Assembly (NCBI GenBank): GCA_029202985.1
Contig: CP119316.1
Coordinates: 930,001-994,000 of the forward strand
Length of the DNA: 64,000 nucleotides
Direction: 5' to 3'
From: Candidatus Andeanibacterium colombiense
GTDB taxonomy: Bacteria; Pseudomonadota; Alphaproteobacteria; Sphingomonadales; Sphingomonadaceae
A program made the translations under genes and the position numbers. The stretch's first letter is position 1; each line of letters begins with the position of its first letter. Positions 14,178 to 22,864 of the stretch are shown here, piece by piece. Under the pieces are notes generated by a model, which saw only the letters and a program-made list of their open reading frames with translations, did not search any database and was not told where the DNA came from.

Positions 14178-15179
14178 CTATTTCGGGCGGTTCGCCGGCC
14201 CCGCGCTGAGCATCTGGACCTTGTAGATCGTCATCGCGACGTTGCGCACGCCCTGCGGCGTGGTCCAGTCCCGCCCGTCGGGCGTTTCCGCGCCCATCGC
14301 CCCGACATATAGCGTATGCCGGTCCGCTCCGGCGAAGGCGAGCGTAATGGCCCTGCGCGGTACCGGGATCACCCCCAGCGCCTTGCCCGCCTTGTCGAAC
14401 ACATAGATTCCAGCGTCGGCGGTGACGTAGAGCCGCCCGTCATTATCGACCGCCAGCCCGTCGCCGCCAAAGCCGCCCGTTTCCGACAGCGTGGCGAAGA
14501 CCCGCCGGTTCGTGCCGCCATCCGCGCCGACGTTGAACGCCCAGATCTTCTTGTCGTCGGTGACGTAGAGCATTTTGCCGTCGGGGCTCAGCGCGAGGCC
14601 GTTGGTGAACTTTTCGACCTTGTCCGCTATTATGCCGACCGTGCCATCGGCGCTCACGTGATAGAGCCCACCCTGGGTCCAGTAGACCCCGCCGTGCCCG
14701 TCCGCGAGAACGTCGTTGAGCCGCCCGAGCGGCTTGCCGTCCGCGAATTTGTCCGCGAGCACCTTGCGCTCCGGCGCCAGCTGGACGACCCGCGAGGGTA
14801 CCGCGCAAGTCGCCTGGCCGAGCCCGGGATCGGAGCAGGCCCGTTCGACCGCGAATATCCGCCCGGCACTATCGACCGACACCGCCCCAGCCCCGGTGAT
14901 ATAGGGATAGAGCACCCATTCCCGGCCATCCAGCCAGAGCCTGCGGATCGAATTGCTCTGCTCCTGCGCGAACAGCAGCGTCCCGTCGGCCGCCGCGGTC
15001 ATGCCGTCGGCGGTCATCGGGCCGGACCACGCGCGGTCCCACTTCGCCCCGGCGGCGATCACCCCGGGGATCGCGGCGATCGCCGCTTCCTTCTCGCCCG
15101 GCACGAGCTGGGCCGCAGCGGGCGCGGCGAATACCAGCGCGGCGGCGGCCGCCAGAATGCTTTTGATCGGGAACTTCAT
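14178..15179 (-). CDS. Exported SMP-30/gluconolactonase-like beta-propeller protein
   Basis: 333 residues with a clear signal peptide (MKFPIKSILAAAAALVFAAPAAAQ). The mature part has repeated propeller strands typical of the SMP-30/LRE family: GRLNDVLADGHGGVYWTQGG, FTNGLALSPDGKMLYVTDD and GDGLAVDNDGRLYVTADAGI. The N and D residues in these blades are the usual calcium/substrate ligands of lactonases. Likely a periplasmic lactonase or related hydrolase; substrate not identifiable. A strong GGGGGAGAGAAGG ribosome-binding site precedes the ATG. It is the third gene of a three-gene operon of exported proteins reading 16353 to 14178. Confidence 0.78.
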   Translation of the reverse strand: MKFPIKSILAAAAALVFAAPAAAQLVPGEKEAAIAAIPGVIAAGAKWDRAWSGPMTADGMTAAADGTLLFAQEQSNSIRRLWLDGREWVLYPYITGAGAVSVDSAGRIFAVERACSDPGLGQATCAVPSRVVQLAPERKVLADKFADGKPLGRLNDVLADGHGGVYWTQGGLYHVSADGTVGIIADKVEKFTNGLALSPDGKMLYVTDDKKIWAFNVGADGGTNRRVFATLSETGGFGGDGLAVDNDGRLYVTADAGIYVFDKAGKALGVIPVPRRAITLAFAGADRHTLYVGAMGAETPDGRDWTTPQGVRNVAMTIYKVQMLSAGPANRPK

Positions 15180-15205
15180 CGCCTTCTCTCCCCCTGGAAA
15201 CACGG

Positions 15206-15988
15206 TCATTGCTCGTCCTTCGGCGGCGCGATGGTGCCGTTCACGCTGTCCGTCCGGTCGTTGGTGAAGACGTCGTGGACCATCCGCCCGAAACTGTCGT
15301 CGCGGGTCCAGGCAAGCTGGACGGTCCAGGGTTGCGTCAGCGTCGCCGGGTCGGTGATGGTGATCTCGCCCTCGATCTTCGTTGGGGAGACCATGTGCAG
15401 CCGCTCGACATAATGGGCATCTTCCGAAAACGGCGGACCGCCGTGGAAGAACACCGCCGGATCCGTAACTGCGACCGTATCGATCACCAGCGTATCGCCT
15501 TCCCAATGGCCGACCGAATCGCCCCATACCGTCGGCCACAAATCGTCCGCTGCCGGATGGTCCTTGCGATCGGTGCGGATGTGGCGAACGTCGCGATAGG
15601 CGTTGATAATGAGCACTTCCTCGGGCGTGATCAGGAATTGCAGCGGCGCAGCACCGTTCATCATCATCGGATAGCCCCAGCCTTCGGCGGTGCGGTTGCC
15701 GTTGCCCGGGCGCGCCGCCATCCGGCGCTTGCCCTCGTCGTTCCACGGGGCGGCGAAGCCGAACAGCGACATCACCGGCTTGCGATTGGCGGCCTGGCCG
15801 GTCGCGCGGGCTTCTTCCTGGACCACGTTGAGCCCGCCGATCGTGCTTTCGTCGTTCTCGGTCAGCCACAGCCCGCCCCAATAAGGCAGCCTGGCGAATT
15901 CGGCCTGGCGGGCGGCGGACGCGGCGTCCTCGGCGAAGACGGGTGCGGCCGCAAGCAGCAGGAGCGCGGCGATCGGGGAACAGCGCAT
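15206..15988 (-). CDS. Exported protein of unknown function, DUF6152-associated
   Basis: 260 residues with a signal peptide (MRCSPIAALLLLAAAPVFA). I do not recognise a characterised domain. It contains the motif WGDSVGHWEGDTLVIDTV, seen in an expanded family of periplasmic proteins in sphingomonads and relatives that often sit beside DUF6152 genes. There are no obvious catalytic motifs; mature sequence is rich in Trp and Asp. It starts 2 bases after the upstream DUF6152 gene ends and is followed closely by the SMP-30 gene, so the three are probably one transcript. Function cannot be assigned. Confidence 0.65.
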   Translation of the reverse strand: MRCSPIAALLLLAAAPVFAEDAASAARQAEFARLPYWGGLWLTENDESTIGGLNVVQEEARATGQAANRKPVMSLFGFAAPWNDEGKRRMAARPGNGNRTAEGWGYPMMMNGAAPLQFLITPEEVLIINAYRDVRHIRTDRKDHPAADDLWPTVWGDSVGHWEGDTLVIDTVAVTDPAVFFHGGPPFSEDAHYVERLHMVSPTKIEGEITITDPATLTQPWTVQLAWTRDDSFGRMVHDVFTNDRTDSVNGTIAPPKDEQ

Positions 15989-15990
15989 CG

Positions 15991-16353
15991 TCAGCCCTTC
16001 TTGCCCAGGATCTTGCCGTCGGCGGTCTTGACGTCGATCACCACCCCGCCCGGCTTGCCGTCGCGCAGCGGATAGACGCGGACGGTGATCTGGTCGCCCG
16101 GCTTGACCGACTTGGGCCGCCAGCCATTGGAATAGAGATACATCGGCGCGCCCATCTCCATGCTCCATTCCTTGCCGTCCTTGGCGTTGAGCTGGATGTA
16201 GCAATGCGGATTGGTCCACTGGAATTCCCGCACCGTGCCCACGACGGTGATGGTCTTGGTCATGTCGAACATCGCCATGCTGTGGTGAGCTTCGGCCGGC
16301 GCGGCCGCGAGCGACAGGCACACGGCCGCCGCCACTGCGAGAAGGTTTCGCAA
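15991..16353 (-). CDS. DUF6152 family exported protein
   Basis: 120 residues. Signal peptide (RNLLAVAAAVCLSLAAAPAEA) followed by HHSMAMFD, TVREFQWTNPHCYIQL and a small beta-barrel-like domain, all typical of DUF6152. The start is a TTG at 16353, chosen because GGGAGAG stands five bases upstream and the residues before it have no protein character; the frame itself runs far upstream as antisense coincidence. The His pair right after the cleavage site and HSM could bind a metal, but this is speculative. First gene of the three-gene operon with the 260-residue protein and the SMP-30-like protein. Confidence 0.75.
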   Translation of the reverse strand: MRNLLAVAAAVCLSLAAAPAEAHHSMAMFDMTKTITVVGTVREFQWTNPHCYIQLNAKDGKEWSMEMGAPMYLYSNGWRPKSVKPGDQITVRVYPLRDGKPGGVVIDVKTADGKILGKKG

Positions 16354-16677
16354 ATTTTCTCTCCCATGCCCTGTTAGGCTGCTAAGGATAGTGACACCAA
16401 GTGCGGGCTTAGTCACCACCCGAAATGTCGCGTTTTTGCGATTGCGCGGTTGCTTCGTACGCTTCGCTCGGCGCATGGAATCGGAGGGTTCGGGTGCAAT
16501 CCGGAGCCGCACCACCAGCCGCCCGCGTTTAGCCTTGGGGACTGGCCGATGCCATTGTATAGCGCGCCCGAGCGGACGGACGCAGAGCCGGCATTCCTGC
16601 CCGTTCAGGCTCGTCGGACAGTGGAAATCTCCTGCAGTTCGCCGGCGTGGCGAACGCGGCAAATTCAACGAGGGCGC
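16354..16677. other. Divergent intergenic region without a recognised gene
   Basis: 324 bases between the divergently read DUF6152 operon and the GT39 gene. It should hold both promoters. I find no convincing short ORF or tRNA; the frame of the GT39 gene is open from 16450, but its translation there lacks family character. A G-rich piece around 16490-16560 superficially resembles part of a cobalamin riboswitch but lacks the core elements (see rejected items). Confidence 0.5.
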
Positions 16678-18168
16678 ATGCGAAGCTTGCGGTATTTCGG
16701 TCGGTGGTGGCCGGTGCTGGTTATCGTGCTGGTCACGCTCGCGACCCGCATGCCCTATTTCGGCGATCCGGCGTCCTCGTTCGACGAACAGCTCTACAAC
16801 CTCATCGGGCACCGGATGCTGTCGGGCAGCCTGCCCTATGTCGATGTGTGGGACCGCAAGCCGATCGGCCTGTTCCTGCTCTATGCCGCGTCCAACTGGG
16901 CCGCGGCGATGCTGGGAATCTCGACCGCCCTTTCCTATCAATTGCTGGCGACCGGCTTCGGCCTCGCGGGCGCCTTGCTGACTTGGCATCTCGCGGCCCG
17001 CGTCAGGCCGGGCGTCGCGGCGATGGCTGCCGGCGCGATCTATCCGCTGCTGATGGCACGCTTCGGCAGTCAGGCCGGGCAGAGCGAGGCTTTCTTCGTG
17101 CCGTTGATGACCGGCGCAGTGGCGCTGATCGAAAAGGCCGCGCGCGCCGAAGACCGGCGCGCCGCCTTGAAATTGTGCCTTGGCGCCATGCTGGTCTGCG
17201 GAGTGGCTCTGCAGGTCAAATACACGGTCGCGATGCAATGTGTGTTCCTCGGCCTCGCATCGCTGTGGGTGCTGTACCGCCAGGGTTATCGGCCGGCGCG
17301 GCTGGCGGCGGTCGCGGGTCTCTCCGCGCTGCTCGGCGTGCTGCCGACCGCGGTGGTGTGGGCCTGGTACGCGGCGATCGGACACAGCGCCGAATTCGTC
17401 TTCGCCAATTTCATCTCGATCTTCGATCGCGGCGCGCCGGCGGAAGGCAAGATCGGCCGGCTGATCCCCTATCTGTGGATGCCGGGGATCTGCATCGTAT
17501 TCGGCATCGCGGTGCTGATCGACCGGCGCGAACGGCCTTCGGCCACCTATCTGCTCTATACCGGCTGGACCCTGTCGTGCCTCGCCGGGCTGTTCATGGG
17601 CAGCACGATCTACGCCTATTACCTCGCCGCGATGGTGCCGGCGGTGCTGCTGATGGCGGTGCCGGCGCTGGCGTTGTTCGGGCCGGTCGCGGGACTCGCT
17701 CTGGTCGGCGCGCTGCTGCTGGCCTACGATATTCCGGGACGGATATCCTTTTCGCAGAAAACCCGGGCCGCGCTTGCCGAACTTGCGCGCGTGGTCGATC
17801 CGCACATCGGCAAGCACGACCATTGCCTCTACGTGTTCGACGGGCCCTCGGCGCTCTACGACGCGACCGACAGCTGCCTGCCGACGCGGTTCATCTATCC
17901 CGACCACCTCAATAACGAACTCGAGCATCATTCGCTCGGGATCGACCAGGCGGCCGAAGTCCACCGGATCTTCGCCAACAAGCCCGGTGCGGTGGTGACC
18001 GCCAACCGGCCGGTGACGGTGCAGAACCCGCTGTCCGGCGCGGCGCTGAAGGAAGAGCTGGCGCGCGCCTATCGCCCGCTTGCCAAAATCCCGTTCAATG
18101 GCCGCATCCTCACGATCAGCGTCCGCAAGGACGAAGACGCCCCTAAACCGGCTCCGGCTGGATCCTGA
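16678..18168 (+). CDS. GT39/ArnT-like integral membrane glycosyltransferase (GT-C)
   Basis: 496 residues with about ten hydrophobic segments. After the first membrane helix comes SSFDEQLYNLIGHRMLSG, the acidic loop (Asp-Glu) that is the catalytic base region in PMT/ArnT-type GT-C enzymes. LPYVDVWDRKPIGLFLLY is a second family hallmark. Such enzymes take sugar from a polyprenyl-phosphate donor and add it to a lipid or protein outside the inner membrane. The ATG at 16678 follows CGAGGGCGC. Its 3' end overlaps the convergent EamA gene by 26 bases. Together with the GT2 and second GT-C genes downstream it suggests an envelope-glycan pathway. Confidence 0.82.
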   Translation: MRSLRYFGRWWPVLVIVLVTLATRMPYFGDPASSFDEQLYNLIGHRMLSGSLPYVDVWDRKPIGLFLLYAASNWAAAMLGISTALSYQLLATGFGLAGALLTWHLAARVRPGVAAMAAGAIYPLLMARFGSQAGQSEAFFVPLMTGAVALIEKAARAEDRRAALKLCLGAMLVCGVALQVKYTVAMQCVFLGLASLWVLYRQGYRPARLAAVAGLSALLGVLPTAVVWAWYAAIGHSAEFVFANFISIFDRGAPAEGKIGRLIPYLWMPGICIVFGIAVLIDRRERPSATYLLYTGWTLSCLAGLFMGSTIYAYYLAAMVPAVLLMAVPALALFGPVAGLALVGALLLAYDIPGRISFSQKTRAALAELARVVDPHIGKHDHCLYVFDGPSALYDATDSCLPTRFIYPDHLNNELEHHSLGIDQAAEVHRIFANKPGAVVTANRPVTVQNPLSGAALKEELARAYRPLAKIPFNGRILTISVRKDEDAPKPAPAGS

Positions 18169-19054
18169 GCGCGCGGCGGCGGCTGTCCCACCACAGGAAC
18201 AGCCCCGCCCCGACAATGATCGCCGCGCCCACCAGCGCGATCGGCGAGGGCGTGTCGCCGAAGAACATATAGCCGAAGGTGGTCGCCATCAGCAGCTGGC
18301 CGTAGGTCATCGGCGCGACCGTGCCCGCCCCTGCCTTCACCGTGCCCATGTAGATGAACCACTGGGCGAAGGTCGCGCTCACGCCGATGAAGGCGCAGCG
18401 GGCGACGACGCTCCAGTGCGGCCAGTGCAGTTCGAACCGCGGCACGCCGCTGAAATGCCCGGCCGCGGTCGCGGCGAACAGGAAGATCATCGCGGTGACC
18501 GACATGTAATACTGCATCGCCAGAACCCCGGCGGTGCCGGCGACCTTGCGGTTGGCGATGATCGTCACCGCCATCCCGGTCGCTCCCATCAGCGGGAACA
18601 GCACCCCCCAGCCGACCTCCTGGAAATTGGGCCGCAGCACGATGAACACGCCGGCGAAAGCGACGAGCGTGGCGATCCAGGTGGACAGGCGCGCCGGCTC
18701 GCGCAGGAACACCATCGCCAGCAGTGCGGTGATGATCGGCTGGGTGAAGGCGATCGTGGTCGCTTCCGCCAAAGGCATGATCCACACCGCCAGGAACATG
18801 CCGAGCGCCGAGAACGAGATCGCCAGCCCGCGCAGCCATTGCAGCGGTGAGCGCGGCAGGGCGAGCGCGGCCCAGCCCTCGCGTCGGCCGAGCAGCACCG
18901 CGAGCCCGACCGTGCCGACGAAATAGCGTACCGCGCCCATCGCCGGGGCCGGCCACATCCCGGCCATCCCCTTGATGATCGCATCGCCGATCGACAGCGT
19001 GCAGAAACCCGCCAGCACCCACAGCAGGCCCGCGCGTTCGTTGTGCTCCGACAT
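18143..19054 (-). CDS. EamA/DMT-family membrane transporter
   Basis: 303 residues, ten predicted membrane helices arranged as two EamA repeats of five, the standard drug/metabolite transporter length. Typical pieces are EATTIAFTQPIITALLA in the first half and GTVAPMTYGQLLMATTFGYMFFGD in the second, each ending a repeat. Substrate cannot be inferred; DMT members export amino acids, nucleotide sugars or other metabolites. It is transcribed alone, overlapping the 3' end of the GT39 gene by 26 bases and diverging from the GT2 gene. Confidence 0.88.
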   Translation of the reverse strand: MSEHNERAGLLWVLAGFCTLSIGDAIIKGMAGMWPAPAMGAVRYFVGTVGLAVLLGRREGWAALALPRSPLQWLRGLAISFSALGMFLAVWIMPLAEATTIAFTQPIITALLAMVFLREPARLSTWIATLVAFAGVFIVLRPNFQEVGWGVLFPLMGATGMAVTIIANRKVAGTAGVLAMQYYMSVTAMIFLFAATAAGHFSGVPRFELHWPHWSVVARCAFIGVSATFAQWFIYMGTVKAGAGTVAPMTYGQLLMATTFGYMFFGDTPSPIALVGAAIIVGAGLFLWWDSRRRALRIQPEPV

Positions 19055-19211
19055 TACCCAGCTTCCTCCCCTAGCCGCGTCGCCTTAGGCGCCGCGTGCC
19101 CCTGCGCATTAACCGCAAATGCCCGAAAGATCATAGTTTACGCTTCCTTAAAGGCTGTTGGGCGAAAGGTGCAGCCGAAGACGCGGAGAATCTCCGCACG
19201 CCGGAGACCCT

Positions 19212-20219
19212 ATGACCAAGCTGATCATCCAGATCCCGTGCCTCAACGAAGCCGAAGATCTGCCCCGGACCATCGCTGCGCTGCCGCGCGCCATCCCGGG
19301 GGTGGATACGATCGAATATCTCGTGATCGACGATGGCAGCACCGACAACACCGCCCAGGTCGCGCGGATGTGGGGTGTGCATCACGTCGTGCGCCACCGC
19401 ACCAACCGTGGGCTCGCGATGGCCTTCCAGTCAGGGCTCGAGGCCGCGCTGCGGGCCGGCGCCGACATCATCGTCAACACCGATGCCGACGGGCAATATG
19501 CCGGCGAGGACATCGCCACGATCGTCGCGCCGATCGTCGAAGGCCATGCGGACATCGTGATCGGCGATCGCGGCGTGGCCGACAATGCCCATTTCGGCCC
19601 GTTCAAGCGGCTGCTGCAGAAATTCGGCAGCGCGGTGGTCCAACGCCTGTCCAACGTGCAGGTGACCGACGCGGTCAGCGGTTTCCGCGCGATCAGCCGC
19701 GAGGCTGCGCAGCGGATCAACATCACCACCGAATTCAGCTACACCACCGATATGTTGATCCAGGCCGGCCGCAAGCGGCTGGCGATCCTGAGCATACCGA
19801 TCCGCACCAACCAGACCACCCGGCCCTCGCGCCTGTTCAAATCGATTCCACGGTTCATCCTGAACACCGGGATCACGATGGCCCGCGCCTATACCACCTA
19901 CAATCCGCTGCGCGCCTTCGTCGGCAGCGGAATGGCGATCGCCTTCCTGGGCCTGATCCCAATCCTGCGGTTCATGTGGTTCTGGATCGACGGGCGCGGC
20001 GACGGCCATGTGCAATCGCTGGTCATCGGCGGCGCGCTGCTGGTGCTCGGCACGCTGGTCGCGGTGATGGGCATGCTGGCCGATCTGATCGCGGCCAACC
20101 GCAAGCTGATCGAAGCCAATCTGGCGCATGTCCGCCGGATCGAGGAACGCCTGATCCGGATCGAGGATGCGACTGCCGCGCCGAAATCCGAAAAAGTCGC
20201 GCGGAAAAACGCCGCGTGA
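19212..20219 (+). CDS. DPM1-like GT2 polyprenyl-phosphate glycosyltransferase
   Basis: 335 residues. N-terminal GT-A fold: IIQIPCLNEAEDLP, VIDDGSTDNT, and the metal-binding NTDADGQY; then SGFRAISREAA, as in dolichol/undecaprenyl-phosphate sugar synthases. Two C-terminal hydrophobic segments (MAIAFLGLIPILRFMWFW and LVIGGALLVLGTLVAVMGML) are followed by a charged helix. It likely transfers a sugar from a nucleotide donor to undecaprenyl phosphate at the inner membrane. ATG at 19212 (MTKLIIQIP) was chosen over an upstream in-frame ATG at 19158, which adds an unrelated Arg-rich stretch. The next gene encodes a GT-C enzyme that could use its lipid-linked product. Confidence 0.88.
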   Translation: MTKLIIQIPCLNEAEDLPRTIAALPRAIPGVDTIEYLVIDDGSTDNTAQVARMWGVHHVVRHRTNRGLAMAFQSGLEAALRAGADIIVNTDADGQYAGEDIATIVAPIVEGHADIVIGDRGVADNAHFGPFKRLLQKFGSAVVQRLSNVQVTDAVSGFRAISREAAQRINITTEFSYTTDMLIQAGRKRLAILSIPIRTNQTTRPSRLFKSIPRFILNTGITMARAYTTYNPLRAFVGSGMAIAFLGLIPILRFMWFWIDGRGDGHVQSLVIGGALLVLGTLVAVMGMLADLIAANRKLIEANLAHVRRIEERLIRIEDATAAPKSEKVARKNAA

Positions 20220-20233
20220 GCAGCGAGGCCGCG

Positions 20234-21916
20234 ATGGCGCCGACCCAAGACATGCCGCGCGCCGGCTTGCGCCTTCCCGCCGCCGGCGCCGCGTTCTGGC
20301 CGCTGGCGGGAGTCATCCTCGCGCTCGCATTGCATCTCGGCACCGCGCTGCAACGCGCGGTAAACTGGGATGAATTCTGGCATTATTCGCAGATCCACGC
20401 ACTGCGCGACGGGACCCTGATCCAGCCGCTGCAGACGCTTTATACCCGCGTTTTCCTGTGGGTGATCGATTTGCCCGGCACCGGGGTCGATCACATCGTG
20501 ATCCTGCGCCTGTTCATGTTCGGCTGCCTGCTGGCGATCTGCGCGAGCATCCACGCGATGGCATTGCGCTTTGCCGACCGCGGCACCGCATGGCTGTGCG
20601 TGCTGATCTATCTCACCGGCGGCTACGTGCTGCATCACGGCACTTCGTTCCGCTTCGATCCGATGGCCGGGGCGCTGCTGATGGGCAGCCTCGCGATCAT
20701 GCTGCGGTCGCGGCTCAACTCCTGGTTCATCCTGGCGACCGCCGCGCTGGCGGCGATCGCACTCGTCCTCACGATCAAGAGCGTGCTTTATGCGCCCGCC
20801 TTCGCCGGGGTGGCCTGGCTCCGCTGGCAAGAAGCGGAAAACCGCAACGCGATGCTGGCCCGGCTCGCCGCACTGGCGGTGGCGACGGGCCTGATCGGCG
20901 CCGCGGTGTTCTTCCTCCACAGCCATACGCTGGGCCAGGCGGAGGTGGTCGATGCCAAGGCGAAATTCGGCCTGCTGAACTCGCAGCAGAAGATGTTCGG
21001 CTTCGGCAATCTGCCCTATTATTCGGTCATCCCGCGCGCCGCGGTGCTCGCGCCGCTGGCGGCGATCTGCGTGCTGCTAACGCCCGCGATCCTGCTGAAG
21101 CGCACTGCTCAAGGCCCTGCCGGCGCCGAACGCGTGGCGCTGTGGGGCCTGTGGCTGCCGATCACGGTGCTGGCCTTCTACCACAACTCCGCGCCATATT
21201 TTTACGTCTTCATCCTGCCGCCGGTGCTGGTCGCGGCGGTGGTGGCCGTGCCGGTGCTGACCCGCCGTTACAGCCTTGCCGCGCTTTCGCTGACGACGAT
21301 CGCGATCGCCTGCGGGATCTGGGCGGTGGACGATCATTCGGGAACCCAGGGCCGCCAGCGCAGCCTGCTCGAAGCCGCCGACCGCATGTTTCCGCACCCG
21401 GTGAACTACTTCGACCTTGCCGGAATGCTGGGACGGCATCACAAGCAGAACGCCTTCATGACCCCGTGGGGGACCGAACTCTACCTCGCGGGCGATACGC
21501 CCTCGATGCGTGACACGATGGAGCGGGAACCGGTGCCGCTGGTGCTCGATAACGATCCCATGTTCACCAATGCCCTGCACGGCCTGCCCGATCCGCATTT
21601 CCTGCCGCAGGACGCCGCCGCGCTGCGCGACAATTACCTGCCGTTCTGGGGTCCGTTCTGGCTTGCCGGCAAGGCGGTCAGGGCCGATGGCGCGGACCAT
21701 GCCGAGGAATTCCTGGTGCCGGGCGCCTATACGGTGGAAGATGCGCCGGTCCGGATCGACGGACAGGACTATCGCGCCGGAGAAATCGCCACCATCGCGC
21801 GCGGCCGGCATGAGCTGCGGGCCGCCGGCGACACCGATGCGCGGCTGATCTGGGGCACCCGCCTTGCCAGACCCGCGGACTCTCCGCCGCCTGAACCCTA
21901 CTGGACCAGTTTCTGA
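20234..21916 (+). CDS. GT-C family membrane glycosyltransferase
   Basis: 560 residues with about ten hydrophobic segments in the first 380 and a soluble C-terminal domain of about 180 residues. AVNWDEFWHYSQIHALRDG after the first helix supplies the acidic DE loop used by GT-C enzymes; FLHSHTLGQAEVVDAK lies in a later loop. Probably transfers a polyprenyl-linked sugar made by the GT2 enzyme encoded just upstream. The ATG at 20234 follows GAGG with 5-base spacing; a GTG at 20216 overlapping the GT2 stop codon (GTGA) is an alternative start that would couple translation of the two. The acceptor is unknown. Confidence 0.75.
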   Translation: MAPTQDMPRAGLRLPAAGAAFWPLAGVILALALHLGTALQRAVNWDEFWHYSQIHALRDGTLIQPLQTLYTRVFLWVIDLPGTGVDHIVILRLFMFGCLLAICASIHAMALRFADRGTAWLCVLIYLTGGYVLHHGTSFRFDPMAGALLMGSLAIMLRSRLNSWFILATAALAAIALVLTIKSVLYAPAFAGVAWLRWQEAENRNAMLARLAALAVATGLIGAAVFFLHSHTLGQAEVVDAKAKFGLLNSQQKMFGFGNLPYYSVIPRAAVLAPLAAICVLLTPAILLKRTAQGPAGAERVALWGLWLPITVLAFYHNSAPYFYVFILPPVLVAAVVAVPVLTRRYSLAALSLTTIAIACGIWAVDDHSGTQGRQRSLLEAADRMFPHPVNYFDLAGMLGRHHKQNAFMTPWGTELYLAGDTPSMRDTMEREPVPLVLDNDPMFTNALHGLPDPHFLPQDAAALRDNYLPFWGPFWLAGKAVRADGADHAEEFLVPGAYTVEDAPVRIDGQDYRAGEIATIARGRHELRAAGDTDARLIWGTRLARPADSPPPEPYWTSF

Positions 21917-21922
21917 GGCCGC

Positions 21923-22864
21923 ATGATGGACATCGCATCGCGTCATGCCCCCGCCAGCAAGGAGGATTCATGGACAAAGCAGGGCTTCGCGAAACGGGCC
22001 CTCTATATCATCGGAACGATCCTGTTCTGCGCAAGCCTGATATATGTTGGAGTTTTCACCGCCCGGAACTGGCCGGACGAATCGGAGCTGGCGCATTTCA
22101 GGGCGGCCCCTTTGCTGGCTGCCGCCGCGCTCTATGCACTGACGCAATTTTCGTCATCCGCCGCATGGATCGTTGGAGTCGCAGGCCTCGGCCAGACCAT
22201 TCCTCTTAAATCTGGCATCAAGATCAACTTCAGCGCGCAGATCGGAAAATACCTCCCAGGGAATGTTGCGCATTACTTCGCGCGCGCAGCGCTCGCCTCG
22301 ACGGCCGGAGTTAGCATCTCCAGTAGCTTCATCGCCACGATCATGGAAATCTTGGCAACTGTGCTTGCCGGCACCACGGCTGCCGTTGTGTCGATGATTT
22401 TCGATCCAGCGCCGCTGCAGGCGGTTCACAAGACAATTACCCAGCCCGCGCCGATGATCGCGGCATTCGGTATGCTCGGCGCTTGTGCGATCCTCGTCCT
22501 GATGCGCGTGTTGAAAATTCCCGCTGGCGCCCTGCTTGCCTCATCTGCCTGTCTGATGGTCAGCTTTGTGCTTGTCGGGTTGTCATTCTTCGCCGTCCTG
22601 AGCGCTGCCGCGCCGGGCGTGCTGTCGCCGATCGCCGTGATCGGCATGTTCGCGGTCGCCTGGACGGCCGGATATGTCATCCCGGGCGCCCCAGCCGGGC
22701 TCGGTGTACGTGAGGCGATCCTGATCGCCTGGCTGGCGCCCGTCGTAGGCGGCCCGGTCGCCCTTGCCAGCGTTATGGTTCACCGGCTGGTGAGTGCCGC
22801 GATCGACACCCTTTGTGCGCTGACCGGATATGCTTGGCTGCGGGCCGAGGGTCACAAGCTATGA
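21923..22864 (+). CDS. LPG-synthase-TM/UPF0104-like membrane protein (flippase-like)
   Basis: 313 residues, seven or eight membrane helices. The segment KINFSAQIGKYLPGNVAHYFARAAL matches the GKYLPG hallmark of the lysylphosphatidylglycerol synthase transmembrane family, and PGAPAGLGVREAIL matches the second hallmark (PGGLGxxE-like). The soluble aminoacyl-transferase half is absent, so this is the membrane/flippase part only, as in UPF0104 proteins near glycosyltransferase genes. It may move lipid-linked sugar across the membrane, which would fit the neighbours. It follows the GT-C gene by 6 bases and overlaps the methyltransferase gene by 4 (ATGA). Codon use has more A/T than upstream genes. 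Confidence 0.78.
   Translation: MMDIASRHAPASKEDSWTKQGFAKRALYIIGTILFCASLIYVGVFTARNWPDESELAHFRAAPLLAAAALYALTQFSSSAAWIVGVAGLGQTIPLKSGIKINFSAQIGKYLPGNVAHYFARAALASTAGVSISSSFIATIMEILATVLAGTTAAVVSMIFDPAPLQAVHKTITQPAPMIAAFGMLGACAILVLMRVLKIPAGALLASSACLMVSFVLVGLSFFAVLSAAAPGVLSPIAVIGMFAVAWTAGYVIPGAPAGLGVREAILIAWLAPVVGGPVALASVMVHRLVSAAIDTLCALTGYAWLRAEGHKL

Noticed and set aside
16490..16560. Cobalamin riboswitch
   Set aside because: GGTGCAATCCGG and a GCC...GGGGACTGGCC piece look partly like the B12 core, but GGGAA and the CCCGC-ACTGT element are missing, spacing between parts is too short, and the downstream glycosyltransferase gives no support.
16354..18216. Extended minus-strand frame upstream of the DUF6152 gene (about 620 extra codons)
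   Set aside because: The stretch upstream of 16353 is antisense to the GT39 gene; the signal peptide, ribosome-binding site and family similarity place the real start at the TTG.
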